Source of the DNA: Shewanella algicola
GTDB lineage: Bacteria > Pseudomonadota > Gammaproteobacteria > Enterobacterales > Shewanellaceae
Reading direction: 5' to 3'
NCBI RefSeq assembly: GCF_014648035.1
Contig: NZ_BMQI01000005.1
Coordinates: forward strand, 62,001-126,000
Length of the DNA: 64,000 bases
Both the position numbers and the translations under genes were made by a program. Positions 38,452-47,901 of the stretch are shown here, piece by piece; position 1 is the stretch's first letter; each line of letters begins with the position of its first letter. Below the pieces are notes generated by a model that ran no database searches, was not told the DNA's origin, and was given only the letters and a program-made list of their open reading frames with translations.

Positions 38452-40146
38452 TTAACTCACCGATCTTTTCGGTGCTTGTTGGCGTTGTTGTTGCTGCCAA
38501 TCATTAGCGACAGTCACTTTGGCCAAGCTTGGTGCTAATAACTTGTTACCCAAAATGATGTCGGCGGCACGTTCAGCAACCATAATGGTTGGCGAGTTTA
38601 AATTTCCGTTAGGAATGGTTGGGAATATTGACGAGTCAACAACGCGTAATCCCTTAATGCCGTGGACTTTAGTTTCAGAGTCCACTACCGCCATATCGTC
38701 TTCACCCATTTTGCATGAACAAGAAGGGTGGTAAGCACTCTCAACTGCACTGCGTACAAACGCATCGATTTGCTCATCGGTTTGAACGGCTAAACCAGGC
38801 TGAATTTCTTCACCACGGTATTCATCCAGTGCCGGTTGGTTAATGATTTCACGGGTTAAGCGTACGCAAGCTCTAAAGCCTTCAATATCATCTTGATGTG
38901 ATAAATAATTAAACTGAATTTGTGGTGCAACCTTGGCATCTTTTGATACCACTGTTACTGCACCACGGCTTTTAGGCTTGTTATGACCAATGTGAACCTG
39001 GAAACCATGGCCTGCAAAGGCTTCTTTACCGTCATAACGCATTGCCGCAGGCAAAAAGTGGTATTGCAGATCGGGCCATTCAAGCCCAGGTTTTGAGCGG
39101 ATGAAGCCACAAGATTCAAAGTGATTTGTCGCGCCTAATCCTGATTTATTTAAAATCCAACGGGTACCAATGAATAATTTATTCAGTGGATCTAACTTAC
39201 CGTTGAGAGAAATCGGCTTTAAGCACTTAAATTGAAAATAAAATTCCAAGTGATCTTGTAGGTTTTGCCCAACGCCCGGTAAATGATGTACAGGCTCAAT
39301 ACCCGCATCTTCAAGGGTTTGTTTGTTGCCAATACCAGACAATTGCAAAATATGCGGTGAACCAATAGAGCCTGCAGACAACACAACCTCTTTATTGCAC
39401 ATGACATCTTGCATTTGGCCTTTACGCTCGTAACGTACACCTACAGCGGTTTTGCCTAGCATAATGACGTTATGAACCAGCGCATGAGTCACCACAGTTA
39501 AATTGTCACGCTTCATTGCTGGGCGTAAATATGCATTTGCGGTTGACCAACGCACACCGTTTTTAACGGTCATGTGCATTGGGCCAAAGCCTTCTTGCTG
39601 TGATGCGTTATAGTCGGCAGTTGCTAAATACCCGGCATCAACACCGGCATCAATAAAGGCTTGATACAACGGGTTTTTCATCTCGTTACCGTTATTAACC
39701 CCTAACGGGCCGCTATCACCACGGTAAACGTTGCCACCAAACGACCATGTTTCAGCTTTTTTGAAATACGGTAAACAATGGGCGTAGTTCCAATCTTTAG
39801 CGCCATGTTGTTGCCATTCGTCAAAATCACGGGCATGACCACGCACATATACCATGCCGTTAATTGACGATGAACCGCCCAACACTTTACCGCGAGGGCA
39901 GTGCATACGGCGATTATCTAAATGTGGCTCTGCTTGGGTTTCAAACTGCCAAGCATACTTTTTAGTGTTCATCGGAATAGACAGTGCCGTCGGCATTTGG
40001 ATAAAAATACTTTTATCGCTACCACCGGTTTCTAAAATTAACACTTTATTGTCTGGGTTTTCAGTTAAACGGTTGGCTAATACACAACCTGCGCTACCGG
40101 CACCGACAATAATGTAATCATATTGATGAGATATTGACTTAGACAT
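38452..40146 (-). CDS. betA: Choline dehydrogenase
   Basis: FAD-dependent GMC oxidoreductase oxidising choline to betaine aldehyde, membrane-associated. The FAD site [18 protein letters not shown] is at the N-terminus, GMC signatures [20 protein letters not shown] and [17 protein letters not shown] are present, and the C-terminal catalytic His is in [18 protein letters not shown]. 564 residues from the ATG at 40146; a GTG 12 bases upstream is possible but overlaps the ribosome site. Follows betB by 14 bases and precedes the transporter by ~210 bases. Confidence 0.95.
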   Translation of the reverse strand: MSKSISHQYDYIIVGAGSAGCVLANRLTENPDNKVLILETGGSDKSIFIQMPTALSIPMNTKKYAWQFETQAEPHLDNRRMHCPRGKVLGGSSSINGMVYVRGHARDFDEWQQHGAKDWNYAHCLPYFKKAETWSFGGNVYRGDSGPLGVNNGNEMKNPLYQAFIDAGVDAGYLATADYNASQQEGFGPMHMTVKNGVRWSTANAYLRPAMKRDNLTVVTHALVHNVIMLGKTAVGVRYERKGQMQDVMCNKEVVLSAGSIGSPHILQLSGIGNKQTLEDAGIEPVHHLPGVGQNLQDHLEFYFQFKCLKPISLNGKLDPLNKLFIGTRWILNKSGLGATNHFESCGFIRSKPGLEWPDLQYHFLPAAMRYDGKEAFAGHGFQVHIGHNKPKSRGAVTVVSKDAKVAPQIQFNYLSHQDDIEGFRACVRLTREIINQPALDEYRGEEIQPGLAVQTDEQIDAFVRSAVESAYHPSCSCKMGEDDMAVVDSETKVHGIKGLRVVDSSIFPTIPNGNLNSPTIMVAERAADIILGNKLLAPSLAKVTVANDWQQQQRQQAPKRSVS

Positions 40147-40160
40147 TAATTGGGTCACTC

Positions 40161-41627
40161 CTAAAATGGGCTTTCAAGTGGTTGCATGCCAACATAAACA
40201 GCTTTGATTTGAGTGTATGCCTTTAATGTTTCGTTGCCGTTTTCGCGGCCGATGCCCGACATTTTATAACCACCTACTGGCATTTCTGCAGGCGATGCAC
40301 CATAAGCATTAATCCAGCAAATGCCTGCTTCTAATTGATGTATTACGCGGTGAGCACGAGTAATGTCTTGGGTAAAAACCCCAGCAGCAAGGCCTAAATG
40401 AGTATTGTTAGCACGTTGAATGACTTCTTGTTCATCTTCAAAGGTAAACACTGACATTACAGGGCCAAAAATTTCTTCTTTAGCAATGGTCATATCATCG
40501 GTGCAATCGGTGAAAATAGTTGGTGCAACAAAAAAACCATGGGGCGCGTTTTCTGGTTGTAACGCAGTGCCGCCAGTCAGTAAAGTCGCACCTTCTTTTT
40601 GGCCTATCGCAATGTACTCAAGGACTTTTTGTTGATGACTTCGTGATATCAACGCACCAAAGTTGGTTTCAGCATCCATAGGATCGCCACACACAATATT
40701 ATTTTCAGTACGTTGCTTTAAACGCTCAATAAATTGTGGGTACATGTCTTTTTGCACAAATACGCGTGTGCCATTGGTACACACTTCACCTTGAGTATAA
40801 AAATTGGCCAACATGGCTGCTGATACCGCATTGTCTACATCGGCATCATTGAAGATGATTAACGGTGATTTGCCGCCAAGTTCCATGGTGACTTCTTTTA
40901 AGGTACTAGACGCGGCAGCCATCACTTTTGTGCCAGTGCCAACTTCACCAGTAAATGACACTTTAGCGATATCATCATTAGTGGTTAACCACGCGCCAAC
41001 ACGGCCGTCGCCTTGAACCACATTAAATACGCCATCAGGTACGCCAGCTTGGGTGAATATTTCGGCTAAACGCATTGCACCGCGTGGGGTTTCTTCAGAA
41101 GGCTTAAAAATCATCACATTACCGCATGCCAAAGCCGGAGCCGCTTTCCAACATGCAATTTGTAATGGGTAGTTCCAGGCGCCAATACCGGCGCAAATGC
41201 CTAATGGTTCGCGACGAGTGTAGTAAAAGTCTTCACCTACCGGTTGCTGATTACCTTCAATGCTTGGTGCAAGGCCCGCAAAGAATTCAATTGAATCTGC
41301 GCCAGTGACAATGTCGACCACTGAAGCTTCTTGCCAAGGTTTACCTGTGTCGAGTACTTCGCCTGCGGCAAGCTCATCATTGTGCTCGCGTAATAAAGCA
41401 ACGGCTTTTAATAAAATACGGCTGCGTTCCATAGGCGTCATTTTTGACCACACAGCAAAGCCTGCTTTTGCACTGTCGATGGCGGCTTGCTTGACTGCAT
41501 CGGTTGCTACTTCAACTAAATAACTCACACTGCCAGTAGCAGGGTTGATGACTTCGAAGGTTTCTCCGCTGCCATTTGAAATGTATTGACCATGCACATA
41601 ATTTTGATAAGTGACTAACGCTGACAT
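40161..41627 (-). CDS. betB: Betaine aldehyde dehydrogenase
   Basis: NAD(P)+-dependent aldehyde dehydrogenase making glycine betaine, the compatible solute. 488 residues. It has the ALDH motifs [28 protein letters not shown], the base Glu in [12 protein letters not shown] and the catalytic Cys in [18 protein letters not shown]. The active-site Cys context ([10 protein letters not shown]) is characteristic of BetB. Its 5' end overlaps the 3' end of betI by 13 bases, so the two are co-translated. Confidence 0.96.
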   Translation of the reverse strand: MSALVTYQNYVHGQYISNGSGETFEVINPATGSVSYLVEVATDAVKQAAIDSAKAGFAVWSKMTPMERSRILLKAVALLREHNDELAAGEVLDTGKPWQEASVVDIVTGADSIEFFAGLAPSIEGNQQPVGEDFYYTRREPLGICAGIGAWNYPLQIACWKAAPALACGNVMIFKPSEETPRGAMRLAEIFTQAGVPDGVFNVVQGDGRVGAWLTTNDDIAKVSFTGEVGTGTKVMAAASSTLKEVTMELGGKSPLIIFNDADVDNAVSAAMLANFYTQGEVCTNGTRVFVQKDMYPQFIERLKQRTENNIVCGDPMDAETNFGALISRSHQQKVLEYIAIGQKEGATLLTGGTALQPENAPHGFFVAPTIFTDCTDDMTIAKEEIFGPVMSVFTFEDEQEVIQRANNTHLGLAAGVFTQDITRAHRVIHQLEAGICWINAYGASPAEMPVGGYKMSGIGRENGNETLKAYTQIKAVYVGMQPLESPF

Positions 41628-42223
41628 TCAATTTCTCCGTGTTGCACCAGTACAGACTCTATAAAGGCTTTCGATAGCGTCTGGGCTTGCTTAAATTCTT
41701 CAGAAGGGTTGGTGCTTAACGCACTTCGTAACCAAAACCCGTCAATGATTGCCGCAGTTTGCTTGGCGGCACTTACCGCGTCAGCCTTAGGCAATAATTG
41801 TTTAAATGAGTACAGCAGGTTGCTGTAAAGGCGGTGGCTATTAATGTTTTGCAATCTTGCCAATCCTGGGTCGTGCATAGCTTGAGACCAAAAGCTTAGC
41901 CATGTTTTTGTGGCCGCATTTGAGCGTTGCAACTCGGTAAAGTTGGCTTCGACTATGATCGACAAGCGTTGAGGAGCGGTTAACGATTTGCCTGACGTTT
42001 TTGCCAGTAAGGCTTGCTTTAATTCTTCTAATAAGAATTTTAGCGTGGCTTCGATTAACCCTTGTTTACCACCAAAATAATGACTGATTATCCCTGATGA
42101 CATCCCCGCTAAACCACTAATCGTGTTGATGGTGGTGTGCTGTAATCCATGACGTTCGACAGACATTAACGTGGCATTGATGAGCTGTTGTTGTCTGACG
42201 TTTTTCATTGCAGGTCTTGGCAT
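41615..42223 (-). CDS. betI: Choline-responsive repressor BetI
   Basis: TetR-family repressor, 202 residues. The N-terminus [19 protein letters not shown] matches BetI, with helix-turn-helix [20 protein letters not shown] (about 26-45) then [13 protein letters not shown]. BetI represses bet genes and is released by choline. It is the first gene of the operon, and a 30-base perfect palindrome lies 27 bases upstream of its start, so autoregulation is expected. Confidence 0.93.
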   Translation of the reverse strand: MPRPAMKNVRQQQLINATLMSVERHGLQHTTINTISGLAGMSSGIISHYFGGKQGLIEATLKFLLEELKQALLAKTSGKSLTAPQRLSIIVEANFTELQRSNAATKTWLSFWSQAMHDPGLARLQNINSHRLYSNLLYSFKQLLPKADAVSAAKQTAAIIDGFWLRSALSTNPSEEFKQAQTLSKAFIESVLVQHGEIECQR

Positions 42224-42249
42224 AAATAACTCCCTTTTTATCGCTTGAA

Positions 42250-42279
42250 CGTTATTAATTGAACGTTCAATTAATAACG
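42250..42279. promoter_or_regulatory. 30-bp perfect palindrome, probable BetI operator
   Basis: CGTTATTAATTGAAC followed by its exact complement, centred at 42264/42265. The core TTGAACGTTCAA resembles BetI sites of other gammaproteobacteria. It lies immediately upstream of betI. Confidence 0.8.
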
Positions 42280-42612
42280 ATCCTAATGATTAGGGGTCTA
42301 ACTATCAAGTGTTTATTTGATCTAGATCATAAAATGCTAGCTCAATAAATGATCTAAAAACTAAAGCGGTCAACATAAATCATTGTTAATGTTTATATTT
42401 ATAAATAAATAATTTACCTAAAACTAAATTAATTATTTTAAAAAATATTTTAGCTGTAATGATTATTTTGTTAGTTGTGAGCAAGTACGAAAGGCGGCAA
42501 TACGTGGTTAAAAAATATTAAATTGGGATTACCCATAGCAAGTTTCTGAATATTTTCCCCATAAGTCGACATTGAATAAATGAGAAAAAGATCACAAACG
42601 TCAAAATATAAT

Positions 42613-42652
42613 TGGCATATGCCATAAATAGGGGTATAAATAGCATATGCCA
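42613..42652. repeat. Paired palindromic sites upstream of the NifX-like gene
   Basis: TGGCATATGCCA (42613-42624, perfect palindrome) and TAGCATATGCCA (42641-42652, one mismatch), 28 bases apart, each followed by a similar A/T-rich run and GG. Together with about 20 bases of shared flank they form a direct repeat of palindromes, about 110 bases before the next gene: a likely two-site operator. Confidence 0.55.
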
Positions 42653-42733
42653 TTAAATGGTTTGTGATGATTAATAGTCTATCCATTGCCGATTAATCAC
42701 AGACCTAATTTGGTGATTTATTAACCCGATGAA

Positions 42734-42749
42734 GCAGGGTAAGCCCTGC
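42734..42749 (+). other. 5'-UTR hairpin of the NifX-like gene
   Basis: GCAGGG (42734-42739), loop TAAG, CCCTGC (42744-42749), ending directly before the AGAGAG ribosome site. Confidence 0.5.
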
Positions 42750-42762
42750 AAGAGAGATTAAA

Positions 42763-43287
42763 ATGATTACAGCCATACCAATAAAAGATGACCATATTGC
42801 CAGCCATTTTAGCCGTGCAGATAGCATGATAATCATTAATGAGCAGGCGGAAGTGATAGCGCGTTTTGCTAATCCTGCTTTAGCTGCTGGTTGTGATGGT
42901 AAAAAACAATTATTGAATTTGATTGTGGCCCATGGGGCAGAGCGGGTTATTGTGCGGAATATTGGTCAACAATTACTGTCTAAAATGCTTAATCACCAAC
43001 TTAATGTATTCCATGTCAAAAATGGTCGTACAGCCATTGAAGAGTTAGCTAGTGACCATTTGCCACAATGTGAACAATTTAGCGAAGTGACACAAGGTAG
43101 ACCTTCAATGAAGCATTTGGCTAAACAAGCTAATGGTGGCTGTTGTGATCATGAGCATGGTGAAGGTGGTTGCCATGGCGGGCATTGCGACTCCCATGAC
43201 CATGATGCAAGTGATATTGAGTTACCAGAGGGCATGCACATGAAACGTTGTTGCCAGAAAAAACATTCTCTATTACGTCAAAACTAA
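42763..43287 (+). CDS. NifX/NifB-like cofactor-binding protein with His/Cys-rich tail
   Basis: 174 residues. Residues 1-105 form the dinitrogenase iron-molybdenum cofactor-binding fold (PF02579 type: MITAIPIKDDHIASHFSRA, a Gly-rich turn, RVIVRNIGQQLLSKM and VFHVKNGRTAIEEL). The C-terminal ~70 residues are rich in metal ligands (GGCCDHEHGEGGCHGGHCDS, HDHD, RCCQKKH). No nitrogenase genes are present, so it more likely binds or chaperones a metal or Fe-S/Mo cluster. It converges with the FisR gene, stopping 6 bases from it. Confidence 0.82.
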   Translation: MITAIPIKDDHIASHFSRADSMIIINEQAEVIARFANPALAAGCDGKKQLLNLIVAHGAERVIVRNIGQQLLSKMLNHQLNVFHVKNGRTAIEELASDHLPQCEQFSEVTQGRPSMKHLAKQANGGCCDHEHGEGGCHGGHCDSHDHDASDIELPEGMHMKRCCQKKHSLLRQN

Positions 43288-43293
43288 CAACTA

Positions 43294-44616
43294 TTAATTT
43301 GCTACAGGCAATTTTAAGCCATAACGTTGCAATTTTCGGTATAAGGTTCGTACGCTCACATTAAGCATGATGGCTAATTCAGCAGGCGAACCTTGATATT
43401 GTTGGCATACTTTGGATAAATATTCAGCTTCAACATCATCTAAACTGATCACTGCAGTGTCGACAGCCGGGGCCTGATTAACCGTTGTGTTTTTAGAATG
43501 AGTAATGCTCTCGGGCAGATCGCTTCTGTGGATAATATCTTCGTTTGCGATTAATGCAGATTGTTCAATGATATTTTTGAGTTCACGAATATTGCCTGGA
43601 AACGGATACTGGCTTAATAGCGTTAATGCATTGGCCGAAAATTTCTTATGTTTATAATCAGACAACTTGACAAAATGATTGGCGAGGACTGGAATATCTT
43701 CCTGGCGTTCACGCAGTGAGGGCAGGTAAATAGGAAAACCGGCTATGCGATAATAAAGGTCGCGGCGAAATTCACCTTTTTCAACTAAATCGAGTAAGTT
43801 TTTATGGCTGGCACTGACTAATCTAAAATCAGAGCGTTTTTGCTTTAATCCACCCACTGCACGATAACATTGCGTTTCTAATAACCTGAGCAGTTTAACC
43901 TGCATATTCATTGGAATATCGCCAATTTCATCAAAGAAAACTGTGCCGCCATGTGCGATTTCAATTAAGCCTTTTTTAGTGGTTGTTGCCCCAGTAAAGG
44001 CGCCTTTTTCATAACCAAATAGCTCGCTTTCAAATAAACTCTCGCTCAATCCGGTACATTCAATCACCACAAAAGGTTTGTCATTTCTATCGCTTGCGGC
44101 GTGAACCGCTTTTGCTACAAGTTCTTTACCTGCTCCAGTTTCACCCTGTAATAACACGGCAATATTAGACTGAGATGCCCGATTAATCTTATTGAGCATT
44201 TGTTTAAAAGGCGCAGATTCTCCAATCATTGTGTCTTTTTTTGATTCAGTAGATGCATAGTCAATGGCATCTAAAATTTCAAGAAACCCCATTATGATAC
44301 CGTTGTCATCTTTAATCGGCTTCATCAAAATATCGCAATACGATCTTCCCTCTGTTGTATTGTGAATATGTACAGCATTGGCTGCTCGGGCTGTGCTTTG
44401 GCATTGCTGTAGCGGACATTGTTCTCCGTGTTTATCGCAAGGCTCATTACTGTGATGTGATATTTGATGGCAACGGCTTTGTCCTAATGTCACTTTAGTG
44501 TCATAGGTTTCTACATAAGCTTGATTCACCGCATGTATAACATAATCAGGCGTGATAAATATGGCAGGCTTATCAATCGCATTGATCATCGACTGTACTA
44601 CGGTGGTGTTTTTCAT
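43294..44616 (-). CDS. fisR: Sigma-54-dependent sulfane-sulfur-responsive activator (FisR-like)
   Basis: 440 residues: a PAS-like sensor (1-130), an AAA+ domain (about 140-370; Walker A GETGAGKE, ELFGYEKGAFTGA for sigma-54 contact, FFDEIGDIP) and a C-terminal Fis helix-turn-helix (PAELAIMLNVSVRTLYRKLQ). The sensor has Cys49, Cys60 and Cys67, plus Cys72. The 11- and 7-residue spacing equals the Cys53/64/71 set known in FisR, which reacts with sulfane sulfur and then activates sqr and pdo promoters. It is divergent from sqr, which has a sigma-54-like promoter. Confidence 0.85.
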   Translation of the reverse strand: MKNTTVVQSMINAIDKPAIFITPDYVIHAVNQAYVETYDTKVTLGQSRCHQISHHSNEPCDKHGEQCPLQQCQSTARAANAVHIHNTTEGRSYCDILMKPIKDDNGIIMGFLEILDAIDYASTESKKDTMIGESAPFKQMLNKINRASQSNIAVLLQGETGAGKELVAKAVHAASDRNDKPFVVIECTGLSESLFESELFGYEKGAFTGATTTKKGLIEIAHGGTVFFDEIGDIPMNMQVKLLRLLETQCYRAVGGLKQKRSDFRLVSASHKNLLDLVEKGEFRRDLYYRIAGFPIYLPSLRERQEDIPVLANHFVKLSDYKHKKFSANALTLLSQYPFPGNIRELKNIIEQSALIANEDIIHRSDLPESITHSKNTTVNQAPAVDTAVISLDDVEAEYLSKVCQQYQGSPAELAIMLNVSVRTLYRKLQRYGLKLPVAN

Positions 44617-44675
44617 AAGGATAGGGTCTTTATCATATAAGGAGTGACAAATTTATCATCAAAAATGGCATCGAG

Positions 44676-44689
44676 TGTCATTTTTGTCA
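44676..44689 (+). promoter_or_regulatory. Candidate FisR upstream activating site, sqr side
   Basis: TGTCATTTTTGTCA, also found exactly at 50909-50922 upstream of the peroxiredoxin operon. It lies about 100 bases before the sqr sigma-54 element. It is a direct repeat of TGTCA with further TGGCA and TGACA half-sites just upstream. Confidence 0.45.
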
Positions 44690-44774
44690 ATCGTTTTCCC
44701 TAGCAGATTTAGATTAATTTTTGCAACACTTTTTAACTTGTTGTAAATGTTAGTATTAATATTATTTTGTGACG

Positions 44775-44790
44775 TGGCACAAGCTTTGTA
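44775..44790 (+). promoter_or_regulatory. Sigma-54 promoter of sqr
   Basis: TGGCAC-AAGCT-TTGTA: GG at 44776-44777 and the -12 doublet at 44788-44789 are correctly spaced; the -12 reads GT instead of GC. It lies about 65 bases before the sqr start. Confidence 0.65.
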
Positions 44791-44856
44791 TAGCAATAGC
44801 TTACATATCTCTGCAAACAATCGCGTTTACAGAGAAGGTTAATGGAGCTTAATGCA

Positions 44857-46140
44857 ATGGCAAAAATTGTAGTGCTAGGTGCTGGTACAGGTGGAATGCC
44901 TGCTGCTTATGAAATTAAACACCTGCTGGGTCAAGAGCATCAAGTGTTGATGGTCAATGAACGAGAAAATTTTCGCTTTATTCCTTCTAACCCCTGGGTG
45001 GCCGTTGGTTGGCGTGAGCCTGATGCGATAAGCATTCCAATTGCCAAGCATTTAGCCAAAAAACACATTGATTTTATCTGCGCTTTTGTCACTAAAATTG
45101 ATGCTGATAACAACCAATTGATCACCGCTGAACATGACGTTATTGATTACGATTATTTGGTGATTGCTTCTGGTCCCAAATTGGCATTTGATGCAATTCC
45201 TGGGGCAGGGCCAGAGCACTATACTCAGTCGGTGTGCTCTCTTGAACATGCATTGTCTTGTAAAGAAAATGTCGATGCACTCATTGCCAATCCAGGGCCC
45301 GTATTAGTGGGGGCATTTCAAGGTGCCAGCTGTTTTGGCCCTGCATATGAATATGTATTTATCCTCGATAAGGTATTACGTGATGCCGGCATACGCAAGC
45401 ACGTACCCATTCAATTTATTACCAGTGAGCCTTATATCGGTCATTTGGGGCTTGATGGTGTAGGAGACTCTAAATCGATGTTGGAGTCGGCACTACGTCA
45501 ACGAGACATCAAATGGATATGCAACGCCAGCGTTGATTACATCGAAAAAGACATCATGCATATTGACGAGTTAGATCGTAAAGGAAATATCGATTTTAAT
45601 TATTCACTCCCTTTTAATCATTCAATGTTTATCCCTCCGTTTGTGGGTATTGATGTTGTGGCAAATGTAGAAGGGCTGTGTAATAAAAAAGGGTTTGTGA
45701 TTACCGATGAGCATCAGCGCTCAACAAAATACAGTAACATTTTTGCGGGCGGCGTTTGTGTTGCTATTCCTCCTGCTCAAAGTACACCAGTACCTACGGG
45801 CATGCCTAAAACAGGCTATATGATTGAGTCGATGATGACCGCAGTCGCACAGAATTTACACAGTATTATCGTTAATAACGTTGAACCTACACATAAAGGC
45901 ACCTGGAATGCCATTTGTATCGCCGACATGGGCGACACCGGTGCAGTGTTTATTGCCACGCCACAAATTGCCCCTCGCAATGTGTCCTGGTTTGCAACAG
46001 GCAAATGGGCACACTTAGCCAAAATAGGTTTTGAAAAATATTTTCTATTGAAAATGAAGAGCGGAAGTAGCGAACCGCTGTATGAAAAATATGCCCTAAA
46101 ACTAATGGGAATAACGCGTCTAGAAGAGGATAAAGAGTAA
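44857..46140 (+). CDS. sqr: Sulfide:quinone oxidoreductase
   Basis: FAD enzyme of the inner membrane that oxidises sulfide to sulfane sulfur and passes electrons to quinone. 427 residues with N-terminal FAD site VVLGAGTGGMPAAYEI. The three redox cysteines are at 127 (SVCSLEHA), 159 (GASCFGPAYEY) and 354 (NAICIADMGD), matching Cys128/160/356 of the Acidithiobacillus enzyme in position and context. The C-terminal amphipathic region WAHLAKIGFEKYFLLKMKSG also matches. The ATG at 44857 has GGAG nine bases upstream and begins the conserved MAKIVVLGAG; an in-frame ATG at 44842 is an alternative. Overlaps the next gene by one base. Confidence 0.93.
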   Translation: MAKIVVLGAGTGGMPAAYEIKHLLGQEHQVLMVNERENFRFIPSNPWVAVGWREPDAISIPIAKHLAKKHIDFICAFVTKIDADNNQLITAEHDVIDYDYLVIASGPKLAFDAIPGAGPEHYTQSVCSLEHALSCKENVDALIANPGPVLVGAFQGASCFGPAYEYVFILDKVLRDAGIRKHVPIQFITSEPYIGHLGLDGVGDSKSMLESALRQRDIKWICNASVDYIEKDIMHIDELDRKGNIDFNYSLPFNHSMFIPPFVGIDVVANVEGLCNKKGFVITDEHQRSTKYSNIFAGGVCVAIPPAQSTPVPTGMPKTGYMIESMMTAVAQNLHSIIVNNVEPTHKGTWNAICIADMGDTGAVFIATPQIAPRNVSWFATGKWAHLAKIGFEKYFLLKMKSGSSEPLYEKYALKLMGITRLEEDKE

Positions 46141-46772
46141 TGAAAAATACACATAATGCTAAGCGTCAACGGGTTAAGTTAATCACCATAGGCACGATGA
46201 CATTATTGGCAAGCTTAAGCGCCAATGCTCAATCATTGTCTGAGCAACAACAACTTGAGCTAGAGGCTAACCAAAAAATTTCAGAGTTTAGCCAAGCGTT
46301 AAAAGGGCAATTACAAGCGGCAATAAAACAAGGTGGACTCCCTGCTGGCGTGTCAGTTTGTCAATCTGTAGCCCCCTCTATTGCTGCACAAAACTCGACA
46401 GATGGTTGGATGTTAAAGCGTACGAGTTTAAAAGTTCGAAATAGCAATAACAGCCCAGATGCTTGGGAGTTAGCGCAATTAAATTACTTTGAACAAATAA
46501 AAGCTGCTAGTGATCCGCAAACACCCATTGTCACTAGCGAATATGTTGCTAAGGGTGACACCACAACGTTTAGGTATATGAAAGCCATACCAACACAAGA
46601 GCTGTGCTTAGGTTGCCATGGTAGCAATATTACTCCCGAGTTAAGTACGTTGATTAAACAAGCCTATCCAGATGATAAAGCAATAAACTTTGAACTAGGT
46701 GATATACGCGGAGCATTTTCATTGCAAAAAGTCTTAGGTAGTCAATTGCACACGACAAACGGAAAACCTTAA
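46140..46772 (+). CDS. Exported c-type heme protein, DUF3365/Tll0287-like
   Basis: 210 residues with a signal peptide (core LITIGTMTLLASLSANA) and a single heme-binding CLGCH near residue 158. The surrounding MKAIPTQELCLGCHG and C-terminal GDIRGAFSLQ are typical of the DUF3365 (Tll0287-like) heme-sensor/PAS-like fold. Start and sqr stop share one base (TAATG), so the two are translationally coupled. It may sense redox or sulfide in the periplasm, or accept electrons; its role with SQR is inferred. Confidence 0.88.
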   Translation: MKNTHNAKRQRVKLITIGTMTLLASLSANAQSLSEQQQLELEANQKISEFSQALKGQLQAAIKQGGLPAGVSVCQSVAPSIAAQNSTDGWMLKRTSLKVRNSNNSPDAWELAQLNYFEQIKAASDPQTPIVTSEYVAKGDTTTFRYMKAIPTQELCLGCHGSNITPELSTLIKQAYPDDKAINFELGDIRGAFSLQKVLGSQLHTTNGKP

Positions 46773-46994
46773 CAAGGTTTACGATATATTTCTGGTTTGG
46801 TATTAGGACCATAGGCAATTATCAATATTTTGCGGTTATGCAGGCTCTTTGTTGCGAGGTTAGCCGCAGTTTATTGATGTAATTTCATTTATTATTTTAC
46901 TGACGTTAGTATCACCTCAATAGGTCCAATAAATAGGCCACATGAGGATTAATTTAGCAAAATCATTGTGTATTTTGTTGCGAGTGTTTAAGCC

Positions 46995-47861
46995 ATGAGT
47001 AAAATCCGTATTGATCCATTTTATCATCAAGACAGCCAGTCAATTAGTTATGTGGTGACCGATCTTGCGTCACGGCAAAGCGCGGTTATTGACCCTGTTT
47101 TAGATTTTGATATTTCCTCAGGTAAAATTACCACTGACTTTGCCGACAGTATCATCGAGCATCTTGATAAAAATGGTTATGAGCTTGAATGGATTTTAGA
47201 AACACATGCTCATTGCGACCATATCTCAGCTGCTTGTTATATTAAGCAACTACGAGGCGGAAATACGGGGATCGGTGAGCATATTGTTAAAGTTCAGCAT
47301 ATGTTTAAACGTATTCTTAACCTCGATGACAACTTTCATTGTAATGGTGAGCAGTTTGATCACTTATTTGCCGATGAAGAACTGATTAAACTCGGTCATT
47401 TAGATATTCAAGTGATGCACACTCCTGGACATACTCCAGCATGTGTGAGCTATTTAATTGAAGATGCCATATTTGTCGGCGACGTGATAGCGTCACCTGA
47501 CGTCGGTACCGTTAACCTAGATTTTCCCAATTGCAGTGTGACAACCTTATATCAATCGATTCAAAAAATATTGACGTTGCCCAATAGCACTCGTGTATTT
47601 GTGGGTCATAACCCGCCTTTAAATCATGCTCAGAACCCGATGTATGAAACATCAATCATTGCTCAAAAACGCACCAATAAAGTGGTTGGCGGTAAGGTTG
47701 ATTTACAAGAGTTTGTTAAGTTACATCAACAGCAACATAACAATGCCAGCCTGCCGCAATTACTCTTGCCAGCGATACAACTCAATATTAGAGCGGGTCA
47801 TTTACCGCCGCCTGAAGGCGAAGATAATTATTTTCTCAAAATTCCAGTTAATCAATGGTAA
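46995..47861 (+). CDS. Persulfide dioxygenase-like metallo-beta-lactamase protein, divergent paralogue
   Basis: 288 residues. MBL-fold metal ligands are conserved: His71, His73, Asp75, His76 (ETHAHCDHIS), His146 (HTPGHTPA), Asp163 (FVGDVI) and His205 (VGHNPP). It matches the second copy at 49 kb over the whole length, but key signatures differ: DVGTVNLDFPNCS replaces DVGTARCDFPGGD, and GHNPP replaces CHDYP, losing the Arg and the final Asp. It probably oxidises or handles a sulfur compound related to glutathione persulfide. 222 bases after the heme-protein gene. Confidence 0.82.
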   Translation: MSKIRIDPFYHQDSQSISYVVTDLASRQSAVIDPVLDFDISSGKITTDFADSIIEHLDKNGYELEWILETHAHCDHISAACYIKQLRGGNTGIGEHIVKVQHMFKRILNLDDNFHCNGEQFDHLFADEELIKLGHLDIQVMHTPGHTPACVSYLIEDAIFVGDVIASPDVGTVNLDFPNCSVTTLYQSIQKILTLPNSTRVFVGHNPPLNHAQNPMYETSIIAQKRTNKVVGGKVDLQEFVKLHQQQHNNASLPQLLLPAIQLNIRAGHLPPPEGEDNYFLKIPVNQW

Positions 47862-47889
47862 AAAAATGAGCCAATTAAGGCTCATTTTT
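47862..47889. terminator. Bidirectional terminator between the two sulfur arms
   Basis: AAAAATGAGCC (47862-47872), loop AATTAA, GGCTCATTTTT (47879-47889), beginning at the base after the dioxygenase-like stop and 13 bases before the rhodanese stop. Confidence 0.9.
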
Positions 47890-47901
47890 ATCAATTGAAT
47901 T

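Noticed and set aside
42471-42686. 71-codon minus-strand frame upstream of the NifX-like gene
   Set aside because: No ribosome site, odd composition, and it covers the palindromic sites; more likely regulatory DNA.
42763-43287. Nitrogen-fixation locus
   Set aside because: Only a NifX/NifB-like fold is present; no nif structural or assembly genes occur.
46773-46994. Third sigma-54 promoter before the first dioxygenase paralogue
   Set aside because: The best GG...GC pair is spaced one base too short; read-through from sqr is as likely.
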